Shown: piece by piece, positions 47,560 through 57,800 of the stretch
Numbering within the stretch: the stretch's first letter is position 1
Layout: each line of letters opens with the position of its first letter
Notes under the pieces: generated by a model
Databases searched by the model: none
What the model was told of the DNA's origin: nothing
Seen by the model: the letters and a program-made list of their open reading frames with translations, nothing else
Program-made: the position numbers and the translations under genes
Assembly (NCBI GenBank): GCA_003971905.1
Contig: RSEE01000093.1
Coordinates: 1 to 64,000, forward strand
Length of the DNA: 64,000 nucleotides
Origin: Moniliella sp. 'wahieum'
Lineage: Eukaryota > Basidiomycota > Moniliellomycetes > Moniliellales > Moniliellaceae
Reading direction: 5' to 3'

Positions 47560-48450
47560 GGTGTGCTGCGAGATCTTCGGGGTCAGGGGGTGATCCACGG
47601 CGCTCGCGATTCGCGCTCATACTCCGCATCTCTTGGAAGAGAGAGGGCACTCCGTCCATGGGCATATCACGGGCAAGAGGCGGCGATCGTGGAGGCATGG
47701 CGAGTCTGGCGTGCGGAGCGCGACCAGGTGTTGGTGAGCCGTGGGGACTTTGCGTAGGAGGCAAAGTAGGCGCGCCTCAAGGAGGCACGCGCGTACAGCA
47801 GCGATATGGTAGTACCATTCTAGGCCAGGATGAGCGAGCAAAGCCGGTCGAGGCAGTTGGCCAAGGCTGCGGACCGCACTCGATGGGGCCATGCGTGGAT
47901 GACGTGATCACACGGACGACGCACATTCGCTGTTCAAGTTCAAAAAGGCCGCCTCGATCGCACTCAATGCTTCGTTTTGGCTGGCAACCACCACCAGCAT
48001 CCGTTGCTGGTCTCCTCCTTTTTGCTCGCCTGTGGACTGCCACCCCTGTGGCTCGCTCGTCGTTTCCGTCGCAATGCCTTTCATCAGCGTATCATGCCCC
48101 GTATTGCTTCCGCAGCTGATGCATGGACCAGTTGCAGTCGTCGGTGGAGGGTGGTCATTTTTTCAATTAATAACCCGCAACGGTTGTCTAGCAGCAGCAA
48201 AGGTTTTGTGCATATAGTTGGCAACGTTGCAACGCCGCTCAAGAAGTGCCAAGTACGTCAGGTTGACTGCTGTACCCGCGATGCAGATGCTGTAGATGCG
48301 CTCGGGGTGCTGGCGATGTGTGCGGAACCGATTGGCAGGTTGGAGGAGTCTTCTCGACCCAGAGGAACGGCCAATTTCATTCGCAGCACAGGAGGGCGCC
48401 ACATGAGGGCTGAGGCTCAACATTGAGCCTCCCTCCCCCAACTCCATCAT
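47560..48450 (-). CDS. Unrecognised protein, frame-broken
   Basis: I do not recognise this gene. The minus strand reads MMELGEGGSMLSLSPHVAPS from 48450, then RIYSICIAGTAVNLTYLALL and ERRCNVANYMHKTFAAARQP. After frame changes come a short helix (MTTLHRRLQLVHASAAEAIR) and ASQNEALSAIEAAFLNLNSE (about 47985-47925). The later part is basic and Arg/Ser-rich. The start lies only 27 bases from the divergent gene at 48477, so one of the two starts may be wrong. Support is codon-like composition only. Confidence 0.35.
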
Positions 48451-48476
48451 TGCCGCCCCTGGCAATCTCAAGGGCC

Positions 48477-51201
48477 ATGAACGAGCCGGACCCAACGCCA
48501 GAAACGATGGAGGACACGCTGGCGTCATCGTCGTCTCTATCGTCCCTCAGTTCCTCCCCCCTTTCCGACGTACCCACCTTATGGCCCACCTCCGATCATC
48601 CTGGAGCTGCTTCCTTGGCTCGCGGCTTGCCGTCTCATGCGTCTGCAGTGCTTCCTCCGCATCCTGCCATGCCCACTTCACCATCGGATGAATTGGATAC
48701 CCGCCAGCGCCGGAAGCGCCGCAAGCGGTCCGCCGGAAAGGGCCGAGCGCTTGCTGCCCAAGCGGTTGCCTCCGGCCCAGCTCACTTGGCCTCCAGGCTG
48801 CCTTCGTCCAAACCAAAGCCAACAACTGCGCCAAAGGGGAAGAGGCCGGACCGTAGGACCCAGTCACCCTGTACCGCCGTGCCAGCTGCGACCCTACCTA
48901 GCTCGGCCGCTGCCCTTTCAGCCTCATCCAGCCGCCATCGCCCCGTAGCGGGGCCAGCTCGATCGGCCTCTCACTTCGACCAGGAATGCCGACGCCACCA
49001 CATGCTGACGTTAGCCCGCTGGCGCCTCGCCCGAGCCCAGGGCCGGCCGTGTCGTATCATGTTCCCTCCTTGCCTCTGCTCTCTCAGTTGCATGCGTCCA
49101 ACACCACCCGCACCCGAGGTTGCCGAAACATTGCTGCCACCGCACCTGCAGCCCGCCTTTCCCGCCCCCACCCGCCTCCCGCTCTCCCTCCCGTGGCCAT
49201 TTCGATGGGCGCGACCAAGGTGTACCCCGACCTGACTTCGGTCGCTGCGGCGGCCGGTTGGAGGCGCCCAATTCGATTCCATTGGTCGGACGAGCCCCTT
49301 GGCCCGCAGAAGTCCCAGGACAGAGACGCATGGCAACGATACCCCTTCCATCACCGTGTCCTCGGGCAACAAGAGCGGGGAGCGCCCCTTGCACTCCAAC
49401 TTCTTCCACTGGGGTTCCCCCGCAGGTGGACATCCAGCTCGATCGCGCGTCAACGCAAAAGGTACCTCGCTGGCTGAGCGCCTGTCGCTTGTATGGACCC
49501 CAACCTTCACAGCCCTTGCAACCGTTAGAACGGCCCCCATTCTCAGGCGTATCTGGGCGTCGTGCCAAGAGCGGAGGCAATCCTGTTTCATCCCACCCAT
49601 CTTTACACCCTTCCTTCCCACCATGGACCTGAGCCAAGCCGGACGAGGATACTGGCCCCTCCACACCCAGCGTCCGGGCTCGATCGGCAACGCAAGCACC
49701 GTCCTCTCCAGTCCCAAAGATGGGAGGAGGTAAAGGAAAGGAGCGATATGCCACGTGGTGACCATGGGTTCAGTACGGTAGCTGCCGCTTTGAATCACGT
49801 TCCTCCTCCGAAAGCAGGTACGGAGAGCGAGAATGAGGCAAGTGCGTCTCACCGGAGGAAGCGGCAGAAGCGACGATTGGATGCATGGCAAGCGCCTGCC
49901 GCTCCTTCTCATGGGACCAGTCCGTCTCACCATCGTCCCCAGTGTCGTCCCCTCTTCCCCTCAAAGAAGTCAAGGGGAAAAGGAGGCGCCGTTCACGCGT
50001 TGCATCAACTCTCAAAGAAACACCAAAGCTTGAGCAACTGCGACTGGTTCATCTGCCGGAAAAACCACTCTCTACTGCAGCTTGGACGCACGTTCTGGAT
50101 ACGGTTCCTATCAGTGAACCCTGGACAGAAAGTGGGGATGGGATCCAGAGCCCCGCATCCGCTCGACCGGCAGATTTTCGTATCCAGCAAGGAACACTTC
50201 AAGGGTTCTTCGAGTCGGCACGACCAACTGGGCGAAGCAGCTTTGGTTCTTGCTTCGGATTCAGGGCTGCTGAAAAGGTACTTTTCTTACATTGTGATTC
50301 TTACGAGCTGAGTTGAAGTTGACTTTTGTTTCTGCACAGTCTTGACAGTTTCTCTCTCGCCCCTCCAAGAGGCGACGCCTCCTCAGTTGGGGGAGCTCCC
50401 CCGCCCAGGGACCGAGAATTGGCTTTGCCTGGCGCGAACAAAGTGCGAAGCGCAATGAGCATATGGTCTCCACCTCTTGGCTCAAATGGGTAAACAGATG
50501 GAGCAAACAATTGCACCAGTTGGCGTGGGGGGTCGCGTCGCAGTCAACTGATCCTGGGTCACCATCTTCGATGGTGGAAGCGCCTGTCATTGACCTTGAC
50601 TGGGCCGTGGCTAAACCAACCTTTGGCCACATCAGATGTGCGCGATGAACCTCTTCTCCCCGCCCCCGTTACAGAGCCTGGCAAAACGCCCCATGCCACC
50701 ACCGCTTTGTCTTCCTCGCCACCCCGCGTTGCTGCTCCGTCCAAGTCAACATCAAATGGGCGGATGCGGTTCCGGATCCGTCGGACGGCTTTGGGCGGTA
50801 TTATCATTCGTTCCCACGTGCATTCCGAACCCATGCATCGTGGTTCTGCTTCTGTTGCGACACCGGGTGCTGCTCCAGAGTCCTTACCTTTCTCTCAGAA
50901 CTCGGTCCCCAACTCGGTTCCATCCGCCTCCGATCCCAGCTTACGTCCTGCTCCCCCGACATACGGCGATTCCAGCCTGTCTACTGTGCCGCGAGCGCCT
51001 CCGACTGGCGGAGTGACCTCCCTTCAGTCGAATGAAGCTTCTGCGTCGACTAGCACCACAACCACCCTCACCAATTCTTCTGTGGCCTTCCTCAATCCCA
51101 CCCAGCTCATGTTCCTTTTGCGCACACGGGGCACTATCCAAACAAGAGGTTGGGAAGCATCCCAACAGTGGCTTGAAGATCAACTCCATTGTGCAGAATG
51201 A
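48477..51201 (+). CDS. Unrecognised Ser/Pro-rich protein
   Basis: I do not recognise the family. The start MNEPDPTPETMEDTLASSSS leads into long disordered Ser/Pro/Thr-rich stretches with basic clusters (RQRRKRRKRSAGKGR and a second near 49860). Islands of more ordered sequence appear: MGATKVYPDLTSVAAAAGWR with RPIRFHWSD (about 49205-49290), LRLVHLPEKPLSTAAWTHVL (about 50040), PADFRIQQGTLQGFFESARP (about 50170) and RMRFRIRRTALGGIIIRSHV (about 50760). The C-terminus ends LNPTQLMFLLRTRGTIQTRG with the stop at 51201. The frame changes many times, so the length (about 900 residues) is approximate. Basic clusters suggest a nuclear protein. Confidence 0.45.
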
Positions 51202-51370
51202 GGCACAGCTGCTGCACAATCTGCCACACCAACTGCCCCACTGCATAGCCGGCCCAAGATGATTGAATCGTGATATCCTGTTCTGTTATGGCGATGGGAA
51301 TCAAGGGGAACACGGGCGCCTCTGTAGACAAGACAAGGTAACTTTGACACCAAAAGCGGGTTGAATAAGG

Positions 51371-53152
51371 TTAGCGACGCCCGCCACGCTTACGGCCTTG
51401 GGAGCGCGTGCTGGCTTTGGGGGAAGGGGAAGCGGGGGTCGGTTTTGCGACCAGAGGGGCAGCCGAAATAGCTTCTCCTTTTCGTCCGCTGCCTTGGCCT
51501 GCTTGGCAGCTGCCTCCTCGGCAAGCTTGCGACGCTTCTTGGCCTCGTTGAACTCCTTGAGTTTCTTCGAGTCACCGCGATGCATCAACTGGGGAAGGAA
51601 AGCGGCCAGGGCAGTGGAAGCAATCATCAAAGCCCACGAGGGAATCAGTTCCAGTAGCCTATAATAGTATTTGCCCAAAAACGAGGCGAACTTGAGCATG
51701 CGTGGGAACTTTTCGCCACCCGGTGCCCATGGGCTCTCCCATACGGGCAGCATCTTCCACTCTCCCGAACCCAAAAAGTCAATCGCCTCGTTCACGGTCG
51801 GCAACTTCTGCGCCACCTTCCAGTAACGCAGGTCAAATGGCCTCTCCGATCCGGGCGGCGTGGGCGTAACAAAGACGACCATCGGTACCTTCCAGATGCC
51901 CCAAAGCCATTCCACCACGGGGTGGCGAACGTATTCGGCATACCCAAACCGGAGCCCATCAGCCTCGACCTGGGGCAGGTTGGCTTCGACCAGCGCTTGG
52001 CGCACACCCCATTGTGACGCGGTCAAAATTTCCTTGCCCGTCAACTCAGTCTCGGCTTGGGCGTTCATGTCGTCTTCCGACACGTCCGACGGCGCGCTAC
52101 CCCCGCCGCCCAGCAGCTCGCCCACCTTGGGCAGGACTGCGCCAAAAAAGCTTTTGCGTCCAGGCTTGCCAATCACAGGCGCGGCTGTTGGCTCGGCGAC
52201 GCGAATGGTAAAGCCACCGACCACCTCGAACCCCTCTGGAAGACTGGGTGTGGCAGCCGCGCTGGCCTTGGCCACCTCGGCCACCTTGGTGAAATCGGGT
52301 TGGTCGGCGCCCTTGATGGTTGGCTGTATCCAGTGGAAGGGTCCGGCCAAAAGGCGTGAAGGGTGCGGTTGAAAATGAGGTCAAACTTTTGGGATTCCTT
52401 GTCGGATGCCGAGGCGGAGCTGTAACAAGATGGGGGGAGGGTAAGCAGGGTAAGCACGCGGACGAAGCAGACCACAAGGGCAGTCGAACGTACAAGAGAA
52501 TAACCCAGGGCTCCGATACTGGCCGAGAGGGAGTACCAATCACCGAGTCAACCATGCCCGCCAGGACGGCGTCTTGGTCGAGAATGGCAGTGTGCGAGTA
52601 CCCCAAGAGGTCGAGAAAGCCAGCGTAACTGTGATTCGTGCCAGCAAATTTCTCCACGCGCGGGTGAAACGTGGGGTTGGTCTTGGCCCGCATCTGGTCC
52701 TGCGTTTCGTCCACGCGCTCATCCGACCACCGGAGCACCTTGGTCAGGCCAAACTGAAACCGAAACAGAATGCAGGTCAGCAATCAGCAATCAGCAATCC
52801 AGCACGTGCATCCGGCGGGAGAGAAGGAAAATGGGGGCGGAAAAGCACAACGTACGCGAATCAGGCTCTCGGTGATGGTTTGGTTGCGAGGTGCGCGCGG
52901 AGGCTTGGGCGTGGCAGGCAGGGGGCAGCCGTGCTGTCGGGGCAGGTGCGGATGGCTTGGAGGGCCGCTTGATGCCGTGGGGGACCCCAGCGTCGCGGCG
53001 ATAGTTGCTTCCGACTCGGGCTCGCCCTCGTGCTTGGAGGGGAGGCCGGGCTGCCAGCCGCGGTGGATGTACTGGGCAAAGACGTGGGGGACGAGGAGGA
53101 CGCCCACCAAGGCGAGCAGCACAAGGCGGAGGATGCGCTGGGTGAACGCCAT
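51371..53152 (-). CDS. Single-pass secretory-pathway membrane protein, unknown function
   Basis: The N-terminus is a clear signal peptide (MAFTQRILRLVLLALVGVLL, then VPHVFA), so the next part is lumenal. After an intron at 52855-52754 (GTACGT to CAG) come FGLTKVLRWSDERVDETQDQ and a block ending near 52550. A second intron ends near 52420. The main domain (PTIKGADQPDFTKVAEVAKA ... HPVVEWLWGIWKVPMVVFVT) is followed by one membrane helix (WALMIASTALAAFLPQL, about 51620) and a Lys/Arg/Ala-rich tail (KKLKEFNEAKKRRKLAEEAA). One lost base near 51395 would give the natural basic ending GRKRGGRR with a stop at 51371. The layout fits an ER membrane protein with a short cytosolic basic tail. No family could be named. 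Confidence 0.65.
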
Positions 53153-54545
53153 GGCGGGATGGAAGAAGGAAGAAGGAAGGGCGCGCGAAGGCGGGGAGGG
53201 GGGGGGGCAGGCGGCGTGGGCGGAGGAAGAGGAGATAAAAGTGGATGCAATCTCTGCGTCGCAGCGCATGAGACATGCCCACGTGGTCTGCACGCGCACT
53301 GGCGCACTGGGAGGCACGCCGTGTTTCGATTTCAATCCTGCGTGTTCTATCTCTGCCCTCTGGGAGTGTGGACGCACTGGAGGGGCGGAACGAACCACGC
53401 GTGGGCCTGGGCACCCGCGACTCAGTCCCACCAACCAGCGCCTGGCAAATACACTGGCACTGGCACTAGCACTAGCACCAGCACTAGCACCAGCTAGCAC
53501 TAGCACATTGTAACCGCTCCCCTTGGCCGCACACGCACAGCGGCCCCGTGCCGCGCCCGCCCTCCCAGACAGCGCGCGTGCCCGCCACTCGCCTCGTCCG
53601 AGTCACCCACTGATTCTCCTCCGCCTCACCGATGGATCGGTCCATCCAGCGTCCGGGAACTGCTTCCCCGTTCTGGCCTCAAAACCATGCGTTCCGCGTC
53701 CCCCCGTCAAACTCACCCCAACTCGTCTAGGAACGCCAGGCGCCCGTGTGGCCTTGGCAGGTCGCGTGGTCGCCGCCAGGTTCCTCGTCCGCGTGCCAGC
53801 ACGCCAGCACGTCAGCCCGTCAGATCAGTATCATATATCAGTCCCCAAATTCCAAACGTCCATCTGTCGACAGCGCTTCTGCTCTGCCCTGCGACCCCCC
53901 TTCCACAGAAAACAAAATTATCTGTACCTGCGCCGCTCCTCCCGTAGGCCTCCAACGTCCAACCCCACCCTCCCCAGGCGGTTCAAGACCATTGGTGGGT
54001 GACGATCATCGGCCGGTGCCTCGCACGAATGCGGGTGGCGGTGCTGGCCTGGCCAGTCTTCTGCGCCGTTCCACCGTATCCGACGCCGCCCACGTGGTCC
54101 ATCTGCGCATGGCCAGTGGATTGGGGGTGGACGAGGCGGGGGCAGATAAGGGCCTAAGGCCCAGGGGGAACTATGTGGGCATGCGGTGCAAGCTTGCTTG
54201 CAACGAGGGCCATTGAACCAATCCCAACCAGATGCGCTAGCAAAACCCAGGACAGAACAACACGACCCCCAAAGCAACCTGCGTTACGTCAGCACACTCG
54301 ACTCGGCGTGCTGAAAGAAACGGGAGGAAGCAGGACTGAAGTTTGAACGTTGAAATGCAGCTGGGGGGGAGTACATACAGGCCTTAGCAGCTCTATTTCG
54401 TCGATCGTAGAGCTTAGCTTCGATCGCAGAACTTATCTAGCGCAGTTGCAAATTAGTTTTCATCCCGAAGGGAAGGGAGCCGTGGTTGTTCATCGACTTG
54501 GTCTCGGCTTCGTTTTCTCAGACTTCCGCAAAAGCGACCCAAAAG
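53153..54545. other. Intergenic region upstream of the secretory-pathway gene
   Basis: This 1.4 kb carries a GCACTA microsatellite (53450-53506) and no supported gene. Several plus-strand frames are open because the region is C-rich and do not resemble proteins. Confidence 0.45.
53450..53506. repeat. GCACTA/GCACCA microsatellite
   Basis: Imperfect hexamer repeats of GCACTA, GCACCA and GCACTG fill these 57 bases. Confidence 0.8.
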
Positions 54546-54640
54546 TGACTTCGCCCGGGATCGAACCGAGGACCTTATCCGTTAACTTGGGCACTAGGCC
54601 AGTGTTAAGGATACGTGATAACCAACTACACCACGATGCC
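54546..54640 (-). tRNA. tRNA-Val(AAC) with a 21-base intron
   Basis: Read on the minus strand the molecule starts GGCATCGTGGTGTAGTTGGT and folds as a cloverleaf. The D arm is GTGTAGTTGGTTATCAC. The anticodon stem TATCC/GGATA encloses TT-AAC-A, then a 21-base intron in the usual place after position 37. The T arm is CTCGG-TTCGATC-CCGGG and the acceptor 3' strand is CGAAGTC with discriminator A. The anticodon AAC reads GUU/GUC valine codons. The acceptor stem has one A-A mismatch (positions 4 and 69) and one G-U pair. CCA is not encoded, as expected. The two Pol III boxes are intact. Confidence 0.88.
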
Positions 54641-54873
54641 ATATGGTCACTATGTTCATGACCACTTTAAACGGTATATGGTCTGACGGAGCCCCGGAGT
54701 CAACATTCAACGTGCAACGTCGACAGGCATCAGGTTCTTCTCTGCTGCACGACCGGCATGCCTGGTTGTACTACGGCGTTCCTACACACACTACCTAGGT
54801 CCGGGCGCATGCGAATGGACATCATTGATGGATATGGAGTGGATAGTCAACGGTACAAGTGCACAAGCCGAGG
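54641..54873. other. Spacer between tRNA-Val and SCAP
   Basis: This short 3' flank of SCAP and 5' flank of the tRNA shows no further feature. Confidence 0.5.
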
Positions 54874-57800
54874 TCAACGGTAAAGAGGTCGTAAACAAGC
54901 CAGCAGAAGACACCCAACCGGGAGCGGTCGCAACCCGCTACGCGCGGTGGGGAGGGGGGGGAGATGAGTAGGTAGACGGCACGCCAATTGCAGCAACACT
55001 GTTGCCGTACGAAAGATGAGATGGGCGCCTTCCGCATCGGCGCCCACGGTCCGCACCGACCCAAACGCCAGCCGCTCTTCGTCCCCGTACCCGCCGCCGC
55101 CGCCGAGCGCAATGGACTGGGCAGCGGCCGCGCGCTGCGGCGTGGGTCCCGAGCTGAGCGCGGCCGTGTCGGCCAGAGATCGACCGCAAACACTTGCCAC
55201 CGTGTGCCGAGGTGGGCGTTTTGCCGACGGGCCTGGGTGAGCAGCAGCGGCGTGGTGCATCGTTTGTCGCCGCACACCGACCACGTACCGACCCACGCCA
55301 TCCGCCGCACCGCGCACACAGCCGGTCGAACCGCCATGCGCACCGGTTCTTCCCGCACCACCACGTCACGCCGCGGTGTGCTGGGCGGGCTGTCGGGATC
55401 AGCGGCATCGGCAGTGCTAGCACCAGCAGCCGACCCTTCGCCCCCGGGCGCCGACGGACCGGCGCATCCTCTTTGCCTCCTCGCCACGGTGCCCGCTGGG
55501 ATCGGGGGCGCCCTCGAGGCTCAGGCCCAGGCCCATACCCACATTGGCCATGTGCGCCGCAGGCAAGTGAGACGCACCATTTCCCGTCCCGGCGGGCGGC
55601 ACGATGCTGGTCGAGTGGGCGCGCATGGCGCGGGTCGAGTTGGCTCGCTCCCGCGTCGAGTTGGCCCGACGCGACCGAGCGCCATGCATCGAGATGGGGT
55701 ACCCGCCCGAACTGCCGGCATCGGACGAGGCCGCACCGGAGCCAGCCGACGCTGCGCCCGGCCCTGCGCCTGGCCCGGACAGGCCATTGCCAGGTGCGCC
55801 CGAGGGAGAAGACGCATGGGTAATCGTAAGGTGATCGTCTGTCCGTGGTGTGGTGATCTGGTTGGGACCGTCGCCGGGCCATCGCCCATCGACGGCCCAG
55901 TTGGTTGGACCACTAAGATCCTCCGTGTCGCGTTCGCCGCGACGCACCAGACCAGCATGAGTTCCATATTTGGCGTTGGCCGGGCCAAAGAGCGAAGCGA
56001 GATGAGCAGCCTTGGACAGTGAGCCATTCGGCGTCGATCCCGATGCGCCATTCATCGCGCCCATCCGCTCTTCCGACATCAAATCGCCGGCCGAAGCGAC
56101 GAGGCTGGTACTGCTGCCACTGCCCATGCTGGCGCCGGGTAGATGTGAGGTTGACTGTGGGACGCAGTGCGCGCAGCCGAGTTGGGGACGAGTCGAGGAC
56201 CAAATCGGGGTACACTTTGGCAAACCAAACGTGCGACTTGGTCAACAGACCTGCCAGAACAAAGGGAGGAGGTGGCGCCGGGCTGGCGCCCCAGCTGAGT
56301 GTCGTGGGCGGCTGCAGCGCCATCGTAGGCGGCAGCATAATGCGCTGCACCGGTCCGTCACCAATCTCGAGCACTTGTACCATTTGCCGGCCCCGCAAAT
56401 CGTACACCAACACGCGACCCGTGTTGGTGCCAAGCAGGGCCAGCGACGAATCGGTCAACTGGCCTGAAATGCTGGGTGGCGGCGGTGGATCGGTGCCGGG
56501 AGTGGTGGCGAGCTTGGGTCCAGAGCCGTCCCGGGGGGGGCGAGAGCGCTCACAAAGTCGCTCCCCTCTGGGGCGCTGGGTGGCTCTTGGGTCCGCGCGC
56601 AATCAGAGCTGTGGCCCGGACAATGTGGCCAACACTGAGCTGGAGCTTGGCCAGCTCCGTCCAACGGTTCAAACGGGCTTCGTGCAGCCAAATGGAGACT
56701 CTGGCATGAGAAGAAGCCAAGCCAAGCAGTTGCACGTCCTCCTCCTCCCCCACCCAGCTGGATGAGGTACGGGTGCCAGAAGCAGGCGCAGGTAACGCGG
56801 CCAAAGCATGTTAAACGCAGTCCAACGGTCAAGAGGCTCCGGTTTTCGGATCAAACGCGGCTGTTTGTCCAGCGTGGTCTCGTAGATTGCCCCGTCAGCA
56901 AAGACAACAACGTTGGCCGAGGCATGGATGTGGGTGCGAGAAAGAGGCACCTTGCCAATCGCTTGGAAATAACGTTTGCGCACTGTGCCCAAATATACAA
57001 TCGAGGGAGACCCACCCGGTTGACCTGCACCCCAACCTGGGGGGCAGTGCTGCACAAGCAGCAATGGAAACCACATGCAGGACGCCATAGCGGGTGCCAA
57101 GAAGTACGAGTTGACGTTCGGCATCCACCGACAGGGCGGTCACGCTATCGCCATCCTCTTTGATGCGGGCACCGACCTGCGTCGATAATTTGCGCCAACT
57201 TGCAATGTCGGCAGCCGTGCCAATCGGGTCCGAGTCAGAGTCACTGTCCGTGTCGAGGGGGTAGGGTGGTAGTTCGAAGGGGCCATGGAAACGTTGCCTA
57301 AAATGTCCAGTGCCACCACAAACCCGGCTGCTTCGGCAAACATGACAATGTCGGCTGGCGTCGCATTGGGAAGAATACGAGCATCGAGGGATGAAGACGT
57401 CATCCATGCCCACTGAATCTGCCACCGCTTCGGTACCAGAGCCAACATGCGAGTCGCCGGCGCTGCCAGTCGTCGGTGTTATCCCCAGATTGGCTCAACG
57501 CATGGCGAACTCGAGCCCGGGTGATCGATTTGCGACCTGAAGCGAGCACCGGTGTGAAGGGCGATGCGTCTGGTCCCGACGGAGCAGGCGAAGAACGGTC
57601 GCTGGCACCAAGGACCAGCGCGCTACTGGCCTCCGTCCCGGGTAGGCGATCCCGTTGGGCCTCAAGCAATTCGGTGTCTTTCAGCAGGTACAAAAGCAGA
57701 AGCCAAAGAGCACTGATCGTTACCGCCATGGGCACCACAACATGGTTCATGAGCCATATTGCCTTCTTGATCCGAGACCGAGGATGAGAGTGAGCACCGC

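Noticed and set aside
47244-48119. 291-residue plus-strand open frame
   Set aside because: It has low-complexity, frame-shadow composition and overlaps minus-strand segments that read more like protein (AIEAAFLNLN, YLALLERRCNV).
51371-53152. CCDC47 (PAT complex) as identity of the secretory-pathway protein
   Set aside because: Topology is similar (signal peptide, one helix, basic tail), but none of the CCDC47 sequence blocks I can recall is present.
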